Under the pieces are notes generated by a model that ran no database searches, was not told where the DNA came from, and worked only from the letters and a program-made list of their open reading frames with translations. A stretch of 64,000 nucleotides of DNA, taken from NCBI GenBank assembly GCA_029844215.1, contig JAQGDG010000160.1:62001-126000 (forward strand), written 5' to 3'. Source of the stretch: Przewalskia tangutica. Lineage: Eukaryota; Streptophyta; Magnoliopsida; Solanales; Solanaceae. Shown one piece after another: positions 47,562 through 59,518 of the stretch (positions are counted from its first letter, which is position 1; the number at the start of each line of letters is the position of its first letter). Position numbers and translations under genes: made by a program.

Positions 47562-47822
47562 TTGACTTAGTCAATTTTATCAAGCTCTAGCTTTAGCAAG
47601 ACTTGGACATTTAAATTATGGTCAAATGACCATTCTATCCATGCCATTTTCATCCAAGACCACTAAGGGGGGTGACACGTGTCTCCCTCCCGTTCGTCGC
47701 AATATTTCGTTTTCCGACAAATTCCAAAATTCTGATAAATTTTTACTCGTCTCAAATCTTAACATTTTTGAGTTCTTACGTACGTTCTTATAAACATATC
47801 CTGGAATTTCCGGGGTGTAACA
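47562..47822 (-). repeat. LTR C, segment 2 (its start, next to P4 pol)
   Basis: Reverse-strand LTR beginning tgttacaccccggaaattcc at 47822 and running down to the solo LTR. The unbroken LTR C reads ...gactaagtcaa|atgccacttgacttg... across the removed insertions. Confidence 0.9.
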
Positions 47823-49400
47823 AGTTCTAACCCCTCCTGAGAGACTAGAGGGGTAGGTTATCATTGCAAAGACTGGGTGTTGGGTCACAGGTCGATGCAA
47901 CACGATAAGGTTAGAACCTATGTTCCCCGGCAGTTACGGGAGCATGAAAGGAATTATGCTACTCACGATTTAGAGTCAGCGGCAGTTAATAGTGCCTTGA
48001 AGATTTGGAGGCATTCCTTACATAGACTTCATGTGGATATTTGTGCAGACCACCAGAGCCTCCGGTTATATCTTCATACAGAGGCAGCTGAATTTGCGAC
48101 AGAAACGGTGGTTAGAGTTAATCAAGGATTGTGATATTGATATCCTATACCACCCGGGGAAAGCCGATATGGTTACAGATGCTCTTAGTCGTAGATCTAT
48201 GGGTAGTCTGTCAGATGGGCAGCCAGATAGACAGGACGTGGTCCGTGAGATTCATCAGCTACCGAGCCGGGGGGTTCGATTATTTTGTTCCAAGGTTAAT
48301 GGAGTTTAGATCCGAGAGGTTGTCGAGTCTTCCTTCATCGAGGAGGTGAAGAGGCGACAATATGAGGATTCAGCGTTAGTATGCGATCGAGATACGACTC
48401 TCCGAAAAGAGAAGAGCCTGTTTGAGTAGCACCAGATGGGGTGCTGTGATATGAGGATAGATTGTATGTACCCGGTGCTGCAGGACTTGTCAGCAGGTTT
48501 TAGGGGAGGCACGCAGTGCTTATTGCTCTAATTGTTCGGGGTCGACTAAGTTGTGTCATGACCTCAGATGTTTGTATTGGTAAGATGGCCTGAAGAGGGA
48601 CGTAGCAGAGTTGTTGCTTAATGTCCGAATTAGTAGCAGGTCAAGGTTGAACACTAGAAGCCCAGTGGGCTATTACAGGCAATTGAAATCCCAACTTAGA
48701 TATGAGAGGTAATTAATATGGATCTTGTTACAGGGTGGCATCGTACTCAGAGGAAGTGCGACTCCCTGGGGGTCATGGTAAATAGGCTGGCGAAACCAGC
48801 CGTGTTCTTTCAGTTAGGACCACTTACTCGGCTGAGGATTATGCTATCTTATATAGCAGGGAGATTGTGAGACTACACGGGGTTCCTACGTTTATGATGT
48901 CAGACAAATGAGCTCGATTACAGATAACTTCTGGAGGTTTTTTTTCAGAAGGGTTTTAGGGACACAGGTGAGTCTCAGTGTTGCATTACACCCTCAGACC
49001 GACGGATAGGCAGAGCGTACTATCCAGGCACTTGAGGATAGGTTGCGGGCCGATGTTATTGATTTCAGAGTTAGCTGGGAGGATTAATTGACTCTTGTCG
49101 AGTTACGTACGATAACAAATACCCTTCCAGTAGTCAGATGGCCCTGTATGAGGCCTTGTATGTAAGAAAGTGTAGATCACCAGTTGGTTGGTTCGACGTA
49201 GGTGAGGTTCAGTTAGTTGGCCCAGACTTGATTCAGCGGGTTGTGGATAAGGCGAAGCCTATCCAGGAAAGATTATTAGCAAGCTCAGAGTCGACAGAAG
49301 CTTTATGCAAATAACCTACGTCGACACTTGGAGTTCAGGTTGACGTTTTGGTATAAGTTTTGTTATGTGGCCACGTGTGGCATTATTAGTGTGTAGGGGT
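47823..49400 (+). pseudogene. pol: P4 pol: RNase H and integrase (truncated, broken)
   Basis: RNase H is seen as GHRSMQHDKV (47880), a VPRQLREHERNYATHDLES stretch and ALKIWRH, matching the family ASRQLKxHExNYPTHDLEL. A DIDILYHPGKADMVTDALSRR stretch follows at about 48135-48200. The integrase core is recognisable at 48840-49085: IVRLHGVP, a QTDG-like box near 48990-49010 as cagaccgacggatag (a stop replaces the Gln codon), then AERTIQALEDRLRADVIDF. The C-terminus stops near 49370 with WYKF; no GPY/F or chromodomain part is clear. Many stops occur, including ones not explained by single indels. Confidence 0.87.
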
Positions 49401-49445
49401 TGTAAAAGGAGACTATGTCGCTATCTATAAGATTTACTCCAAAAG

Positions 49446-49481
49446 AACATTCGGGGACGAATGTTTCTAAGGGGGGAAGAA
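49446..49481 (+). other. P4 polypurine tract and upstream hairpin
   Basis: aacattcggggacgaatgtt (49446-49465), the longest hairpin form in the window, then aaggggggaagaa (49469-49481). Confidence 0.9.
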
Positions 49482-51902
49482 TGTTACACCCCATAATTCC
49501 AGGACGCATATATATAAGAATGTACGTAAGGAATCAGGATGTTAAAAATTTGAGCGAATGAAAGAATTGTTCTCCGAGGGAAAAATCTTCCGAACCTCGA
49601 AAAAGGGAAATGCTTGTTAATGAGAATTAGGTTCTCGAATTTTGTTATTTAAGACTTTTAAGAGTTTATCAGAATCATGGAATTTTAATTTTTGAGTATT
49701 GGATACGTGGGGTCACCCGAGAGATTTTACGTTTTTGTGGGGCCACGAGGTTTCCGATATTTTGACCAATTATGGAAATTTCAGGAAACAAAATATTATG
49801 GACCAATGGGAGAGAGACACGTGTCACCCTCCACATGGAATGATGGACGAAATTCATGGCTAGTGTAATCAATCTTGGCTTGATAAATTTGACTAAGTCT
49901 TGAAGTCAAATTAGCTTGACATTGTTGACCTCATCTTAGCCACACATTTGTGATGATCCTAGCCCTTGAAGGGTATTATATATTACTACTACTACTACTA
50001 GTAGAAAGACATTTCCACACTTAGAAAAAATAATTCCAAGTCTTGAAGACTTGTGAGCTCTCGGCAATAGGGTATTCCCACACAAAAAAAAATTGTAATT
50101 TTGGATCAAAATTCACAATACTTCTACCCAAGGTTCCTAAGGGTACTACAAGGATATCTCAATAGAAAGATTTTGGGAAAGCTATGTTTTCACGTTAGTC
50201 GCAAGGCGAAAACCTAGGGAGTCTTCAACTTTGAAGTTGGAACTTGAAGAGGAGTTCTTCATAAGCTTCTAAGGGTAGCTTGGAGTGGATTGGAACGTCG
50301 AAAAGATGAGCTAGAGTTGCTAAGGATCGACTTGTAATCTTGGAGTATATTTGGGCTAAATGAGGTAATAATCTTCGTTTTACTATTGTAATTGAATATT
50401 CCATGTTATGATAAGTTAGAAATGAGCATGTGATATATGTTATGAAGATTGATAAGTGTTATGGATATTTGAAGCCTAAAATCCGAAATGACATGTTGAG
50501 CCATTTGAAATTGAAATACAATTTGGTCGATAATTAGAATCGTCGCATGTTATCTACTTGAAGATTGTAGTTGTTATAATCAATTGCGGCTTTATAACAT
50601 GTTGTACTAAACAACTTGGATTGAAAAGGAATTGGAAAGAAAGACTTTGTGTTGTTTTACCTCATTGCCGAAATGACCTTGTATGTTGGATTGGTTTTGA
50701 TATCAATTGTGGGGCAGAATTTTACACGTCCTGTTAAGGCGTGTAATCCCCTTTGTATTGTTGAATTGTTGGGCCTTAAATGTGGCGTTTGGTTATTGAT
50801 TTTCGGACCTTGAAAAAGGTGGAAAAGTATGTAGAAACAAAGGAAGTCTTTGTCGATTTTCCGTAGAATTTAGTGACTTTGCACTTAGAATATTCTACGT
50901 TTGAAGTAAGAAGTTAATAGACGTATTATGGTCATTATAGGTTGACATACTACGTGCGGCATATTGAACCGAAGAGGTATGTGGAACTTTCTTATCTCTT
51001 GAGCATGAATAGTTGTAAACATATGGTACGGTAGACGTACGATATTTTGACAATCTAGTCCATTTGATATCCTTGGCATATTTTAAGAATGTCCAAGTTG
51101 GCTGAGTTAGGGAATTAACTCACTTGTTTAAAAATATTAAGGATATCTTAGTGTCTAAAAGTAAAGAAACTTGATTACTAAAGTTAAGGGACTTGATGTA
51201 ATTTAAAAGTATATGATACTTGTTTCGTTTTAAAAGTATAAGTCCCTTGGATATATGGAAGAATGTAATTGCCTAAGGTATAAAGTTAATATAACGACTT
51301 TATGGAAAGTTGGTTATAATAGCTTTATGGAAAGTTAAAAAGAGGGGTTTACTCTAAGTAATGTAAGTATGATAATGACTTGAAATAATGAAAGGCAAAT
51401 TGATTTTAAGGCATCAATTGCTTAAGGTTTTAAAAGAAAGAAGTCACTTGATTTAGAAGCCTAAATGTATTTCTAAAAGGTATCGTGACTTGTCTTGAAA
51501 AGTAGATATGACTTGATACTACGGTTATTAGTATCTTGGAAGTTTTATATGAAAAAGAGTCATTTTAAAAGAATAGAAGTACATATTACTTTGGGTTACA
51601 TTCCCGGATTTTATAATGACATGTTAGTGCCTTAAGTAAACTAAAATGAGAGTGTATATGAATAAGGCTAATAAGAAGTTAGGGGGATTTCTTAACTTGC
51701 TTATGTTATGTATGATAAGCCGGTAGTGCTTATGTTATGTATGATAGCCGGTTGTGCTAGTTTATGTTATTCTTACGGGGTAAAGCCTCGGGTTACTACT
51801 AATTCCATGGATTTGCTACCCATGATGCGAGTACGGCGTTTGTACTCATTGCGGGCCCATTGGGCCTAAGCGGGTGAAATAGTCCTGTGCGGGTGAAATA
51901 GT
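49482..51902 (+). repeat. P4 3' LTR, first part (interrupted by LTR D)
   Basis: Starts tgttacaccccataattccagg. It has a tata-like stretch at about 49977 (ttatatatta), a cta/tac microsatellite at 49984-50003 and a two-copy 28-base repeat at 51705-51765. It ends where LTR D begins; the rest lies right of the window. Confidence 0.88.
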
Positions 51903-52580
51903 TGTTACACCCCGTAAGTCCAAGACATGTATAAGAGAATAGACGCGAGAACACAAGACTTGAAAATTGGTACGAAAGGAAGAATTATTTTTCCGACGGA
52001 AAATCATCCGAACGTCGGAAAGGAAAAATGTTCGTTGATGAGAATTGGATTCTCAAAATGCATTATTTGAAGAATATGGAACTTATTAACATTATGGAAA
52101 TTTATTTTTACAGATTTGGTCATGTGGGGCCCACCCGAGGAATTTTACGTTTTGTGGGGCCCACGAGGGTTACGGAATTTTATCTACGAAGGGCGACACG
52201 TGACACCCCCCACATGGTCTTGGATGAAAATACAAGGGTAAAATGGTCATTGACCATTGAAGATGAATAAGTCTTCAAGCTTGAGATTGTTGACTTGTCA
52301 ACTTGTCCACTTGGCTAATCATCCAAGTGTTCTTCATCCTAGCCACACATTTGTTATAATATAAGCCTTCCATTGTGTTATATATACACTACACTAGTGC
52401 AAGACTAGTCTTCAACACTTAGAAAATTTCACAACATTTTCTTATTGCTAAAGTTGCTCTCGGGTTTGCACAAGATCCACACAATTTTTTTTTAGTTTGT
52501 GATCCTTTATTCACAAGACTTTAACCCAAGGTCCCTAAGGGTATTGTAAGGTATCTCAATAGAAATATTTCGGAAAAATG
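51903..52580 (+). repeat. LTR D, first part (interrupted by LTR E)
   Basis: Starts tgttacaccccgtaagtcc; 678 bases with a gcgacacgtgacacc G-box near 52193 and a tatata stretch near 52380. It shares the general layout of the solo-LTR family but is clearly diverged. No coding sequence. Confidence 0.85.
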
Positions 52581-53209
52581 TGTCACGACCCGACCCCGGG
52601 GCCGCGACTGGTGCCCTATCGGGGCACCCTGTCAGGTACACATCAGAGAATAGCAGCGGAACATACATAATACAAAATCTGCATAAGGTAAACATCACTA
52701 GCAAGCCGACAAGGCCGCCTTTCATAAAATAACTTAATCGAAAGTGAAATAGTACAACTTATTCTTACAGCCCAAACCACAAACGTGACTACAGACCTCT
52801 AGGAATAACAACTGTGGCGGGACAGGGCCCCGCCATACCCCCTGAATGTACAAAAGTCCATAACCTCAGGGAATCATACCAAAAGACAAAGCCTCCGGAG
52901 AGATGGAGCTTTCCAAGAAATGAACAGTGATCCTAAGAGTGCGGACCAGCAAGCTACGTATCTTGACCTGCGGCATGAACGCAGCCCCCCGAAGGAGGTC
53001 AGTACAACAGGTACCAAGTATGTGAAACTGAAAATACTGTAATGAAATCATAAGTCTGAAAATAAGCTGGGGTCAGGGATGAAATCAACTTACCTTTTAC
53101 TGTGCCTTACTAACAATGAGAGTGACAAGTATATAAATAATGCTGCATAAAATAGGAGGCTCACGATCAAAACAGGGTTCCTCGCCCATAGTATCAATAA
53201 GCAATCCTA

Positions 53210-53350
53210 CTCCTGGGACTATTTCACCCGCATGGGTCCTGTGGACCCGCATGAGGTATTCCTCGCATAGGTCAGACTACCGCATGGGACTATTTCACCC
53301 GCATAAGCCCCTAAGGACTCGCATGAGGTACTCCTCGCATCGTGGGTAGC
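53210..53350 (-). repeat. Degenerate gcatgagg/gcatggg repeat, LTR E
   Basis: Two units of about 75 bases: gggactatttcacccgcat, ctcgcatgaggta(t/c)tcctcgcat. Confidence 0.85.
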
Positions 53351-53354
53351 AAAT

Positions 53355-53740
53355 CCACGGAACAGGTGGTATAACGATCTTGGGGATTGACCCCTCAGGT
53401 ATACTCTTACCCTGAAATAGATGGTATAACGATCTTGGGGATTTACCCCTCAGATATACTCTTACACTGGAGCAGATGGTATAACGATCTTGGCGATTTA
53501 CTCCTCAGATATACTCTTACACTGGAGCAGATGGTATAACGATCTTGGGGCTTGCCCCTCAGATATACTCTTACACTGGAGCAGATGGTATAACGATCTT
53601 GGGGCTTTCCCCTCAGATATACTCTTACACTGGAGAAGGTGGTATGACGATCTTGGGGCTTGCCCCTCATTCATATTCTTACCCTGGAGAAGGTGGTATA
53701 ACGATCTTGGGGCTTTCCCCTCAGATATACTCTTACCCTA
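53355..53740 (-). repeat. Tandem array, about 57 bp unit, seven copies, LTR E
   Basis: Units read ggtataacgatcttgggg, then a c-rich block (cccctcagatatactcttac) and a short tgga linker. Open frames of up to 83 codons across it are a by-product of a 57-base unit, which is a multiple of three. Confidence 0.94.
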
Positions 53741-54339
53741 GCTCAAACTGTCATCATATCATAATCATAAATAAGTAAAAACTCATACTTCTTATTAGTC
53801 TTGTTCATACCCTCTCATTTTAGTTTACCTAAGGCACTTAACCATCTCTTTAATGAACGAAAAATCCGGGAATTTAACCCAAGTACTACATACTTCAACT
53901 CTTTTAAAAGTGACCCTTTTTCTGTTATACCCCGTATTTCCAGAGTATGTACGTAAGGGCATACGTACAAAAGTTTAGCCTTAAGATAGGCACTATGGGC
54001 GAAATTTGTACACAACTCACGAAACGAATGGTTTTCCGACGAAACGTTTTCCAAAACTTGCGTAGGGTAAATTACGGCTATGTCATTTATAATTTTTGCG
54101 GATTTTTCTGAGAGATGAAACATTTTGGACCAACGAGAGGGTGACACTTGTCACCCTCAAGTGGACGGCAAAAGGGGGGCGGAACCTTGGACGATTGGCA
54201 TGGTTTTGTGGCTTGTTTTGTTGCCTAAAACTTGGGTCAATGTTTGTGAGGGATTTGTGGAGTAGGATAGGGTGCACTTGTGCAAATCTCCACCATACAC
54301 TTGCCTACCACTTGGCTTCATCTTGGCCCTTGGAAGCCC

Positions 54340-54347
54340 TATAAATA
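54340..54347 (+). promoter_or_regulatory. TATA box of LTR F
   Basis: TATAAATA, 417 bases into the LTR, close to the M1 spacing of 405. Confidence 0.68.
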
Positions 54348-55609
54348 CCCCCCTTGAGTTGATGAATTCTTCATCCACAAATCAACTTCCCAAGTCTTAA
54401 AATCCTCCCCCTTCTAGTTGTAGTTTTCGTCCAAGCCATCTTCTCCCACCCTCTTGAGTGAGCTTAGCCGAAACACCCCTCCCCCCCCCCCCCCCTTCCT
54501 AGTAGTCTCGGCTAAGGCCCTCCCCCCTTGGTAGAAAATACTCTCCATGTATTGTTACTATCCCCTAAATACCTTAGCCAATCCCTTGTAGTATTTCCAA
54601 AGTCACCCCTATACTAAAAGCCCAGAAATACTACTATACTTCCTTTAGCCACTAAACGAAACCCTAGGAGAAACTTCATAGTAGGTTGAAGTAGAAAGTA
54701 GAAGTTGTGTAGAAACTTCTAAGGGTTTCTTAGAGCGGTTTGGAGCGTTCAGATTAGGAGCTAAACCTTGCTCAGGATCGACATTTATACTTGGATAATT
54801 TTGGGCTTATCGAGGTAAATACTCTTGTCCTTCTATTGTAATTGGATATTACAAAAAAGAATAGTTAAGACTTGAGTATAAGATATAGAAGGATATTAAA
54901 GAATAGAATTTAACTGTAATCACAGTAGAAGGAGATTACAGAAGAGAATTGAACTGTACTTACATAGGACTGTATTTACATTAGACTTGAGTAGCTTAAC
55001 GGGTAGGGAAGTGCTGCCCGATTTTCCGTAGAATAGAGAACCCTCTGCTTAGATTGTCCTACAGAGTAGTCTAGACGTTGATAGACGTATTTGACTATTA
55101 TAGGTTGATACTCTGCGCGCGACATATTCGACTTGGCAGGTGGATTTCGCCGAGAAGGTATGTGATTCTTCCTATACCCTTGAGCATGATATTTTAAAGT
55201 ATATATATAGTACGGTAGACGTACGTGTGTTAACTGAACATGGTTTTACTTGAGTCTAATAATAAGAATCTTGAAGTATGTCAAAAGAATTAAGAATTGT
55301 TTTTTAAAGAAGAGTAATACTTGGTTTTAAAAGCTTAAGAGTTATACCCGCTTTATGGGGAGTTAGGTATAACGACTTAAGAATGATAAAAGGAACGGTT
55401 TACTTATTTGTTTATGAAAGTCTTGTATTGATTTCTGAAAAGTATAGTAAGATGCTTTGATAAGTAACCATGTTATGATGCTACGTGTGTTAGTGTCTTG
55501 TGTTGTTGTGTAAGGGGGTTATTCTTGTTGTGCTTACGTTGTTAAACGTTAAGCACTCAGATCTTGTTATTATATCACATACCCTCGACTTGTTATACCG
55601 AGGCTTGCC

Positions 55610-55865
55610 ACCCTTGATGCGGTCTATACGCCTATGCGGTCTGTGTGACTATGCGGAGTCGCGGAGTTCCGAGATTGATCATTCCGGTGTATTATCCCAA
55701 TGCGGCGAGTGCCTTACGCGGCCGCGCGACTACGCGGCCTATGTGACTATGCGGACCGCGGGGTCCGTGAGGGTACCGGCTAGCTACCCCGACGCGGTCT
55801 ATACGACCTATGCGGGTCTATGTGTGACCTATGCGGGCTGCGGGAAGTCCAGGATTAGGCACGCA
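55610..55865 (+). repeat. GC-rich degenerate repeat in LTR F
   Basis: ctatgcgg, tatgtgactatgcgg and acgcgg words recur about ten times, with a pattern related to 19040-19320 in P2. A 122-codon open frame here is composed of this repeat and is not considered a gene. Confidence 0.75.
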
Positions 55866-56694
55866 TAATGATACTATGGGCGATTGGCCTTGCTTCGATC
55901 ATTAGCGGCCTAGAAAAGACTAGTTACAATATATCTATTTTGCTCTTGTTTATGTTGTGGCATTATGTGCAGTTTAACTGATTGTATTTACAAATGGTTT
56001 TTGTTATACCCCGTAGTTGCAGGGTATGTATGTGAGGACGTACGTACGAGAGTACGGCAGAAAATTTTGAAAAGAAAGAAAGATGTGAGTTTTCGACGGA
56101 AAAGTTTCCGGTTATTTGTGAAGAAAAAGGTTCGTTAATGGGAATTGGATTCCCAGATTTGGTATTTGGACTTCATAGATTATATTAGAATTTTGAGATT
56201 TTATTTTCGGAAATGGTCACGTGGCCCACGGAGAAATTTACTGATTTTGGGGCCCGCTTTGTTTTTGAGATTTCCGGTATTTTGGATATTTTCGGAAGAC
56301 GAAATATTCTGGGCGAATGGGGGGGCGACATGTGTCACCCCCATGTGGCACCCTTGGCCGATTTTTACCTTTGTGCACAACACCCTATTGAGTCGTTTTT
56401 CGACTAAACGTTTTACATAACTTCATAGGGAAAATTCGGCTATGTCTTTTCTTATTTTTGCGGATTTTTCCGAGAGACGAAACATTTTGGACCAACGGGA
56501 GGGTGATACGTGTCACCCTCACAATGGAAACAAGTGGGCGCACTTGGCCGATTTGGAGGCAAGTTGTGCTAGATATTTGTGTAGATATTTGAGGGTTTTA
56601 AGGAGTAGGGGCTAGGTGCACTTGGCTTGATCTTGGCCTTACACTTGCCTTGCACATGGCTTGATCTTGGCCATTGGTTGGCCTTTGGTTTTGC

Positions 56695-56702
56695 TATAAA
56701 TA
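56695..56702 (+). promoter_or_regulatory. TATA box of P5 5' LTR
   Basis: TATAAATA, 693 bases into the LTR; would drive the P5 transcript. Confidence 0.72.
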
Positions 56703-58389
56703 CCCTCCTTGTGAAGACTTATTCATTCACTCCTCACTTTGTCTAAGTCTTGAAATCCCTCCTCCTCTAGTAGCTCTCGTCCTAAGCCTCTCCTCCCTCC
56801 TCCTCGTGGCCTTTGGCCGAGAAGGGTTCCCTCCCCTTTGTGGTGCTAGCCATGGGTACCACTGCCTAGTTGTTTTCGTATAATACCCTCCTCGTGGTAT
56901 TGAAATACTTCTCCTAGTATTGTTATAATGCCCAAAATACCTTAGCCTTGTACCTTGTAGTATTCCAAAGATACCTCTATACGTAGAGTCCTAAATACTA
57001 CCTTTTGTCCTTTAGTCTCAAACCGAAACCCTAAGGAAATCTTCATAGTTGGTTGAAGTATTTGAGTAAGTTAGTTAGAACTTCTAAGGGTTGTTTGAGC
57101 GGATTGAGCGCACTGAGTAGAGCTAAACCTTGCTCGGGATCGACATTATAACTTGGATAATTTTGGGCTTATCGAGGTAATTATCTTGTCCTCTATTGTA
57201 ATTGGAAATTACATGTTTGTTGGAATATATAGTTGAGGTATACTATATATAGAATCGAACATTATTGCGCGCAATGTCGTTTGACTTAAGCCCAATTTAA
57301 AGAAGAGAATCGAATCAGAATTACATAGGGTATCAGACATGAGACTTGTGTAGCATTATTGTGTAGTAGAATGGTACACGTCCGGTTAGACGTGTAAACC
57401 CCGGTTGGCTTGGTAGCCTCGATAGAGAGGAGATTTACGTTGGCGGGAGGTCTTTGCCAATTTTCTCAGAGAAATGGAACCTTGTGTTTTGAAGTTAATA
57501 GACGTTTGTGACCTTTTTTAGGTGAAAGTACTATGAGTAGCGTATTCTACTTGAGGAGTGGAAAGGGCTAGCAAGGTTGTAGTACTTGGAGCATTTTGCT
57601 TATTGTCGATACTCGTCGCGGTATGTGAACCTCTTCCTATCTCTTCTAGCATGATACGTGTGAACTATGTAGTACGTGACGCATACGTGCTAAGTGATTT
57701 GGTTGGTTTAAAGCATAGGGTGTTATAATAGCTTTATGGGAAGTTAGTTATAACGACATTATGTAGGTGAAAATGGTTTACTGATGTTAGAAGTTAAGAG
57801 ACTTGATCTTAGAAGATAAGAGACTTAACTTATTTGTTTTAATGTGGATGTTGTGTGAAACCTCATTCGTGAGTAATGAGTACTTGGTTTTAAAGGAATA
57901 ATGTTTCACCGATTTCGAAATCGAATGTGTATCGACAGACCACTGCAGCGTTAATAAAGGAAAATGTATTGAATAATGATGTGTTGTATTAAAACCAGTA
58001 GAAACCTCCATCTGCATAGAAGCTAAGATGAGACAAAATGATATTACATTTTCTAGATCATGGCTGCTGTAATAAAATCGTTATAAACAAGAATAAACTA
58101 CTCACATATATGACATATGTTACTCAATTGTTCTAAAAAGGAATCAAGTGATTAAGTTTGGGAACTATGAAACCATTTGAAAATGAGAAGCTTGAGTAAT
58201 GAAACTAGGCAAAGCCGAACTTAAGAAAAGAATGTTGTTACTTGATTTTGAAAAGGAATGTGGGTTGGTCATTCTAATACTACGTATCGGGTGACTTTTA
58301 TAAGTAATGAATCTCTTTAAAAGAACTTAACGTATGTAGTACTTTGGGGTTAAAACCCGACCTTGGCATAAAATGAAAGTACTTTGAGT

Positions 58390-58440
58390 TGTGTGAAACT
58401 TGCCTATGCTTGTTCCGTGAAACTTGCCTATGCTTGTGAT
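58390..58440 (+). repeat. Short tandem repeat, about 24 bp unit, two copies, P5 5' LTR
   Basis: gtgaaacttgcctatgcttg twice. P1 has five copies, so copy number varies between sister elements. Confidence 0.88.
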
Positions 58441-58574
58441 GATAGCCTTTGTTGTGCAAGTGTGGTATTTACGTATTACCGCTGCTCTCGATAGAGGCGG
58501 TCGACTTGTCGAGAATTTACTTGGACGTCTTGGCGGTGATGGAGAATTCCACGGGTATGTTTCCATTTTGATTA

Positions 58575-58870
58575 TCGTCTTGTTGATGTCACATGGACAT
58601 GTCTACACCGACGCAGATTCCGGGCACGCGGCCACGCGGTCGGGTTGATTACCCGATATATTGTTATTGTGGTTACATGGACATGTCTACACCGAGGTAG
58701 AATTCGGGGCATGTGGCCACGCGGCAGGTTGATCACCCAAGATATTATTGTTGATGTCACATGGACGGTTCACACCGAGGTAGAATTCCGGCACGCGCTG
58801 GGCATTGGTATTATTGTTGCATCATGGACATGTCTACTGCAGAATTACTCCGGCACGCGCCATGATGCGA
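58575..58870 (+). repeat. Minisatellite in P5 5' LTR, about 75 bp unit, four copies
   Basis: Units begin with catggacatgtctacacc or a degenerate form at about 58591, 58676, 58760 and 58826. One unit fewer than in P1. Confidence 0.9.
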
Positions 58871-59506
58871 ACATGATTGATGTTGTGGGCGTGAGACCCA
58901 TAGTTATATTTGAGTGATGGCTTGAGGCGTGAGTCCTCGATCGATATGACTGCTTTTATGTTGTGAACTGTAGTTTGGTCATCATACATGTCTCCTGCTT
59001 TATATAGACTAGTATGATTTCATTTACAGTATTTTACAGTTTCACATACTTGGTACCTGTTGTACTGACCTCCTTCGGGGGGCTGCGTTCATGCCGCAGG
59101 TCGAGGTACATCGGTCGTGGATCCTCGCTCTTAGGATCTCAGTCCAGCGTTTTGGGAAGCTCCGTTTCTCCGGAGGCTTATCTTTTGGTATGTGTTCCCT
59201 GAGTTGTAGGTTCTTGTACATTCAGGGGTATGGCGGGGCCCTGTCCCGTCATAGTTGTTGTAAATCTTAGAGGTCTGTAGTACTGTTGTGGGCAGGGTTG
59301 TAAAAAGGATTAAACTGTTCGTTTTGAAAGAGTTGTTTTTATTTATGTTATTGGAAGGTAACCGTTGGGTTGGCCTGTTTTATGTTCATATATCTTGTTT
59401 CTTGTTTAAAGTTTTATTTTCCGCTGGTTTTTCTCTGATGATTGTATCACTAGGGTGCCCGGGATAAGGCACCAGTAACGGGCCCCGGAACGGGTCGTTA
59501 CAAAAG

Positions 59507-59518
59507 TGGTATCAGAGC
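59507..59518 (+). other. P5 primer-binding site (initiator Met tRNA)
   Basis: Exact tggtatcagagc, four bases after the LTR end. Confidence 0.92.

Larger units (their letters stand above)
47823..51902 (+). mobile_element. P4: degraded autonomous Ty3/gypsy element, outermost host
   Basis: Visible part: the end of pol from RNase H onward (47823-49400), polypurine tract, and 3' LTR up to the LTR D insertion. The LTR C entry cuts pol at the start of RNase H; the 5' part of P4 must lie left of the window, beyond M1. In-frame stops as well as frameshifts are common, and its LTR is the most divergent, so it is probably the oldest element here. Confidence 0.87.
52581..53922 (-). repeat. LTR E, terminal part (minus strand, interrupted by LTR F)
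   Basis: In element orientation this is the 3' end of an LTR: it ends ggtcgtgaca at 52581. Same family as, or close to, the solo LTR (shared 56-base unit and gcatg-type repeat). It contains the largest tandem array in the window. LTR F cuts it at 53922. Confidence 0.88.
53923..56001 (+). repeat. LTR F, first part (interrupted by P5)
   Basis: Starts tgttataccccgtatttcc like the M1 LTR, has the TATA box, a long C-run at 54480-54496, leader motifs and a GC-rich repeat (55610-55865). P5 enters after ggtttt at 56001. It resembles a cross between M1 (start) and P2 (repeat) LTR types. Confidence 0.88.
56002..59502 (+). repeat. P5 5' LTR
   Basis: 3.50 kb from tgttataccccgtagttgc to acgggtcgttaca. 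It holds two copies of the 24-base repeat (58390-58440) and the minisatellite (58575-58870). Confidence 0.93.

Noticed and set aside
53355..53740. Seven regularly spaced units that could suggest a CRISPR array
   Set aside because: The units are contiguous and similar along their full length with no unique spacers, lie in a eukaryotic LTR, and have no cas genes nearby. It is a minisatellite.
53490..53741. Open frame of 83 codons with a repeated protein pattern
   Set aside because: It arises because the 57-base unit is a multiple of three. The opposite strand is also open, and there is no start context or homology.
55500..55868. Open frame of 122 codons in LTR F
   Set aside because: Covers the GC-rich LTR repeat, has no domain, and is not kept in related LTRs.
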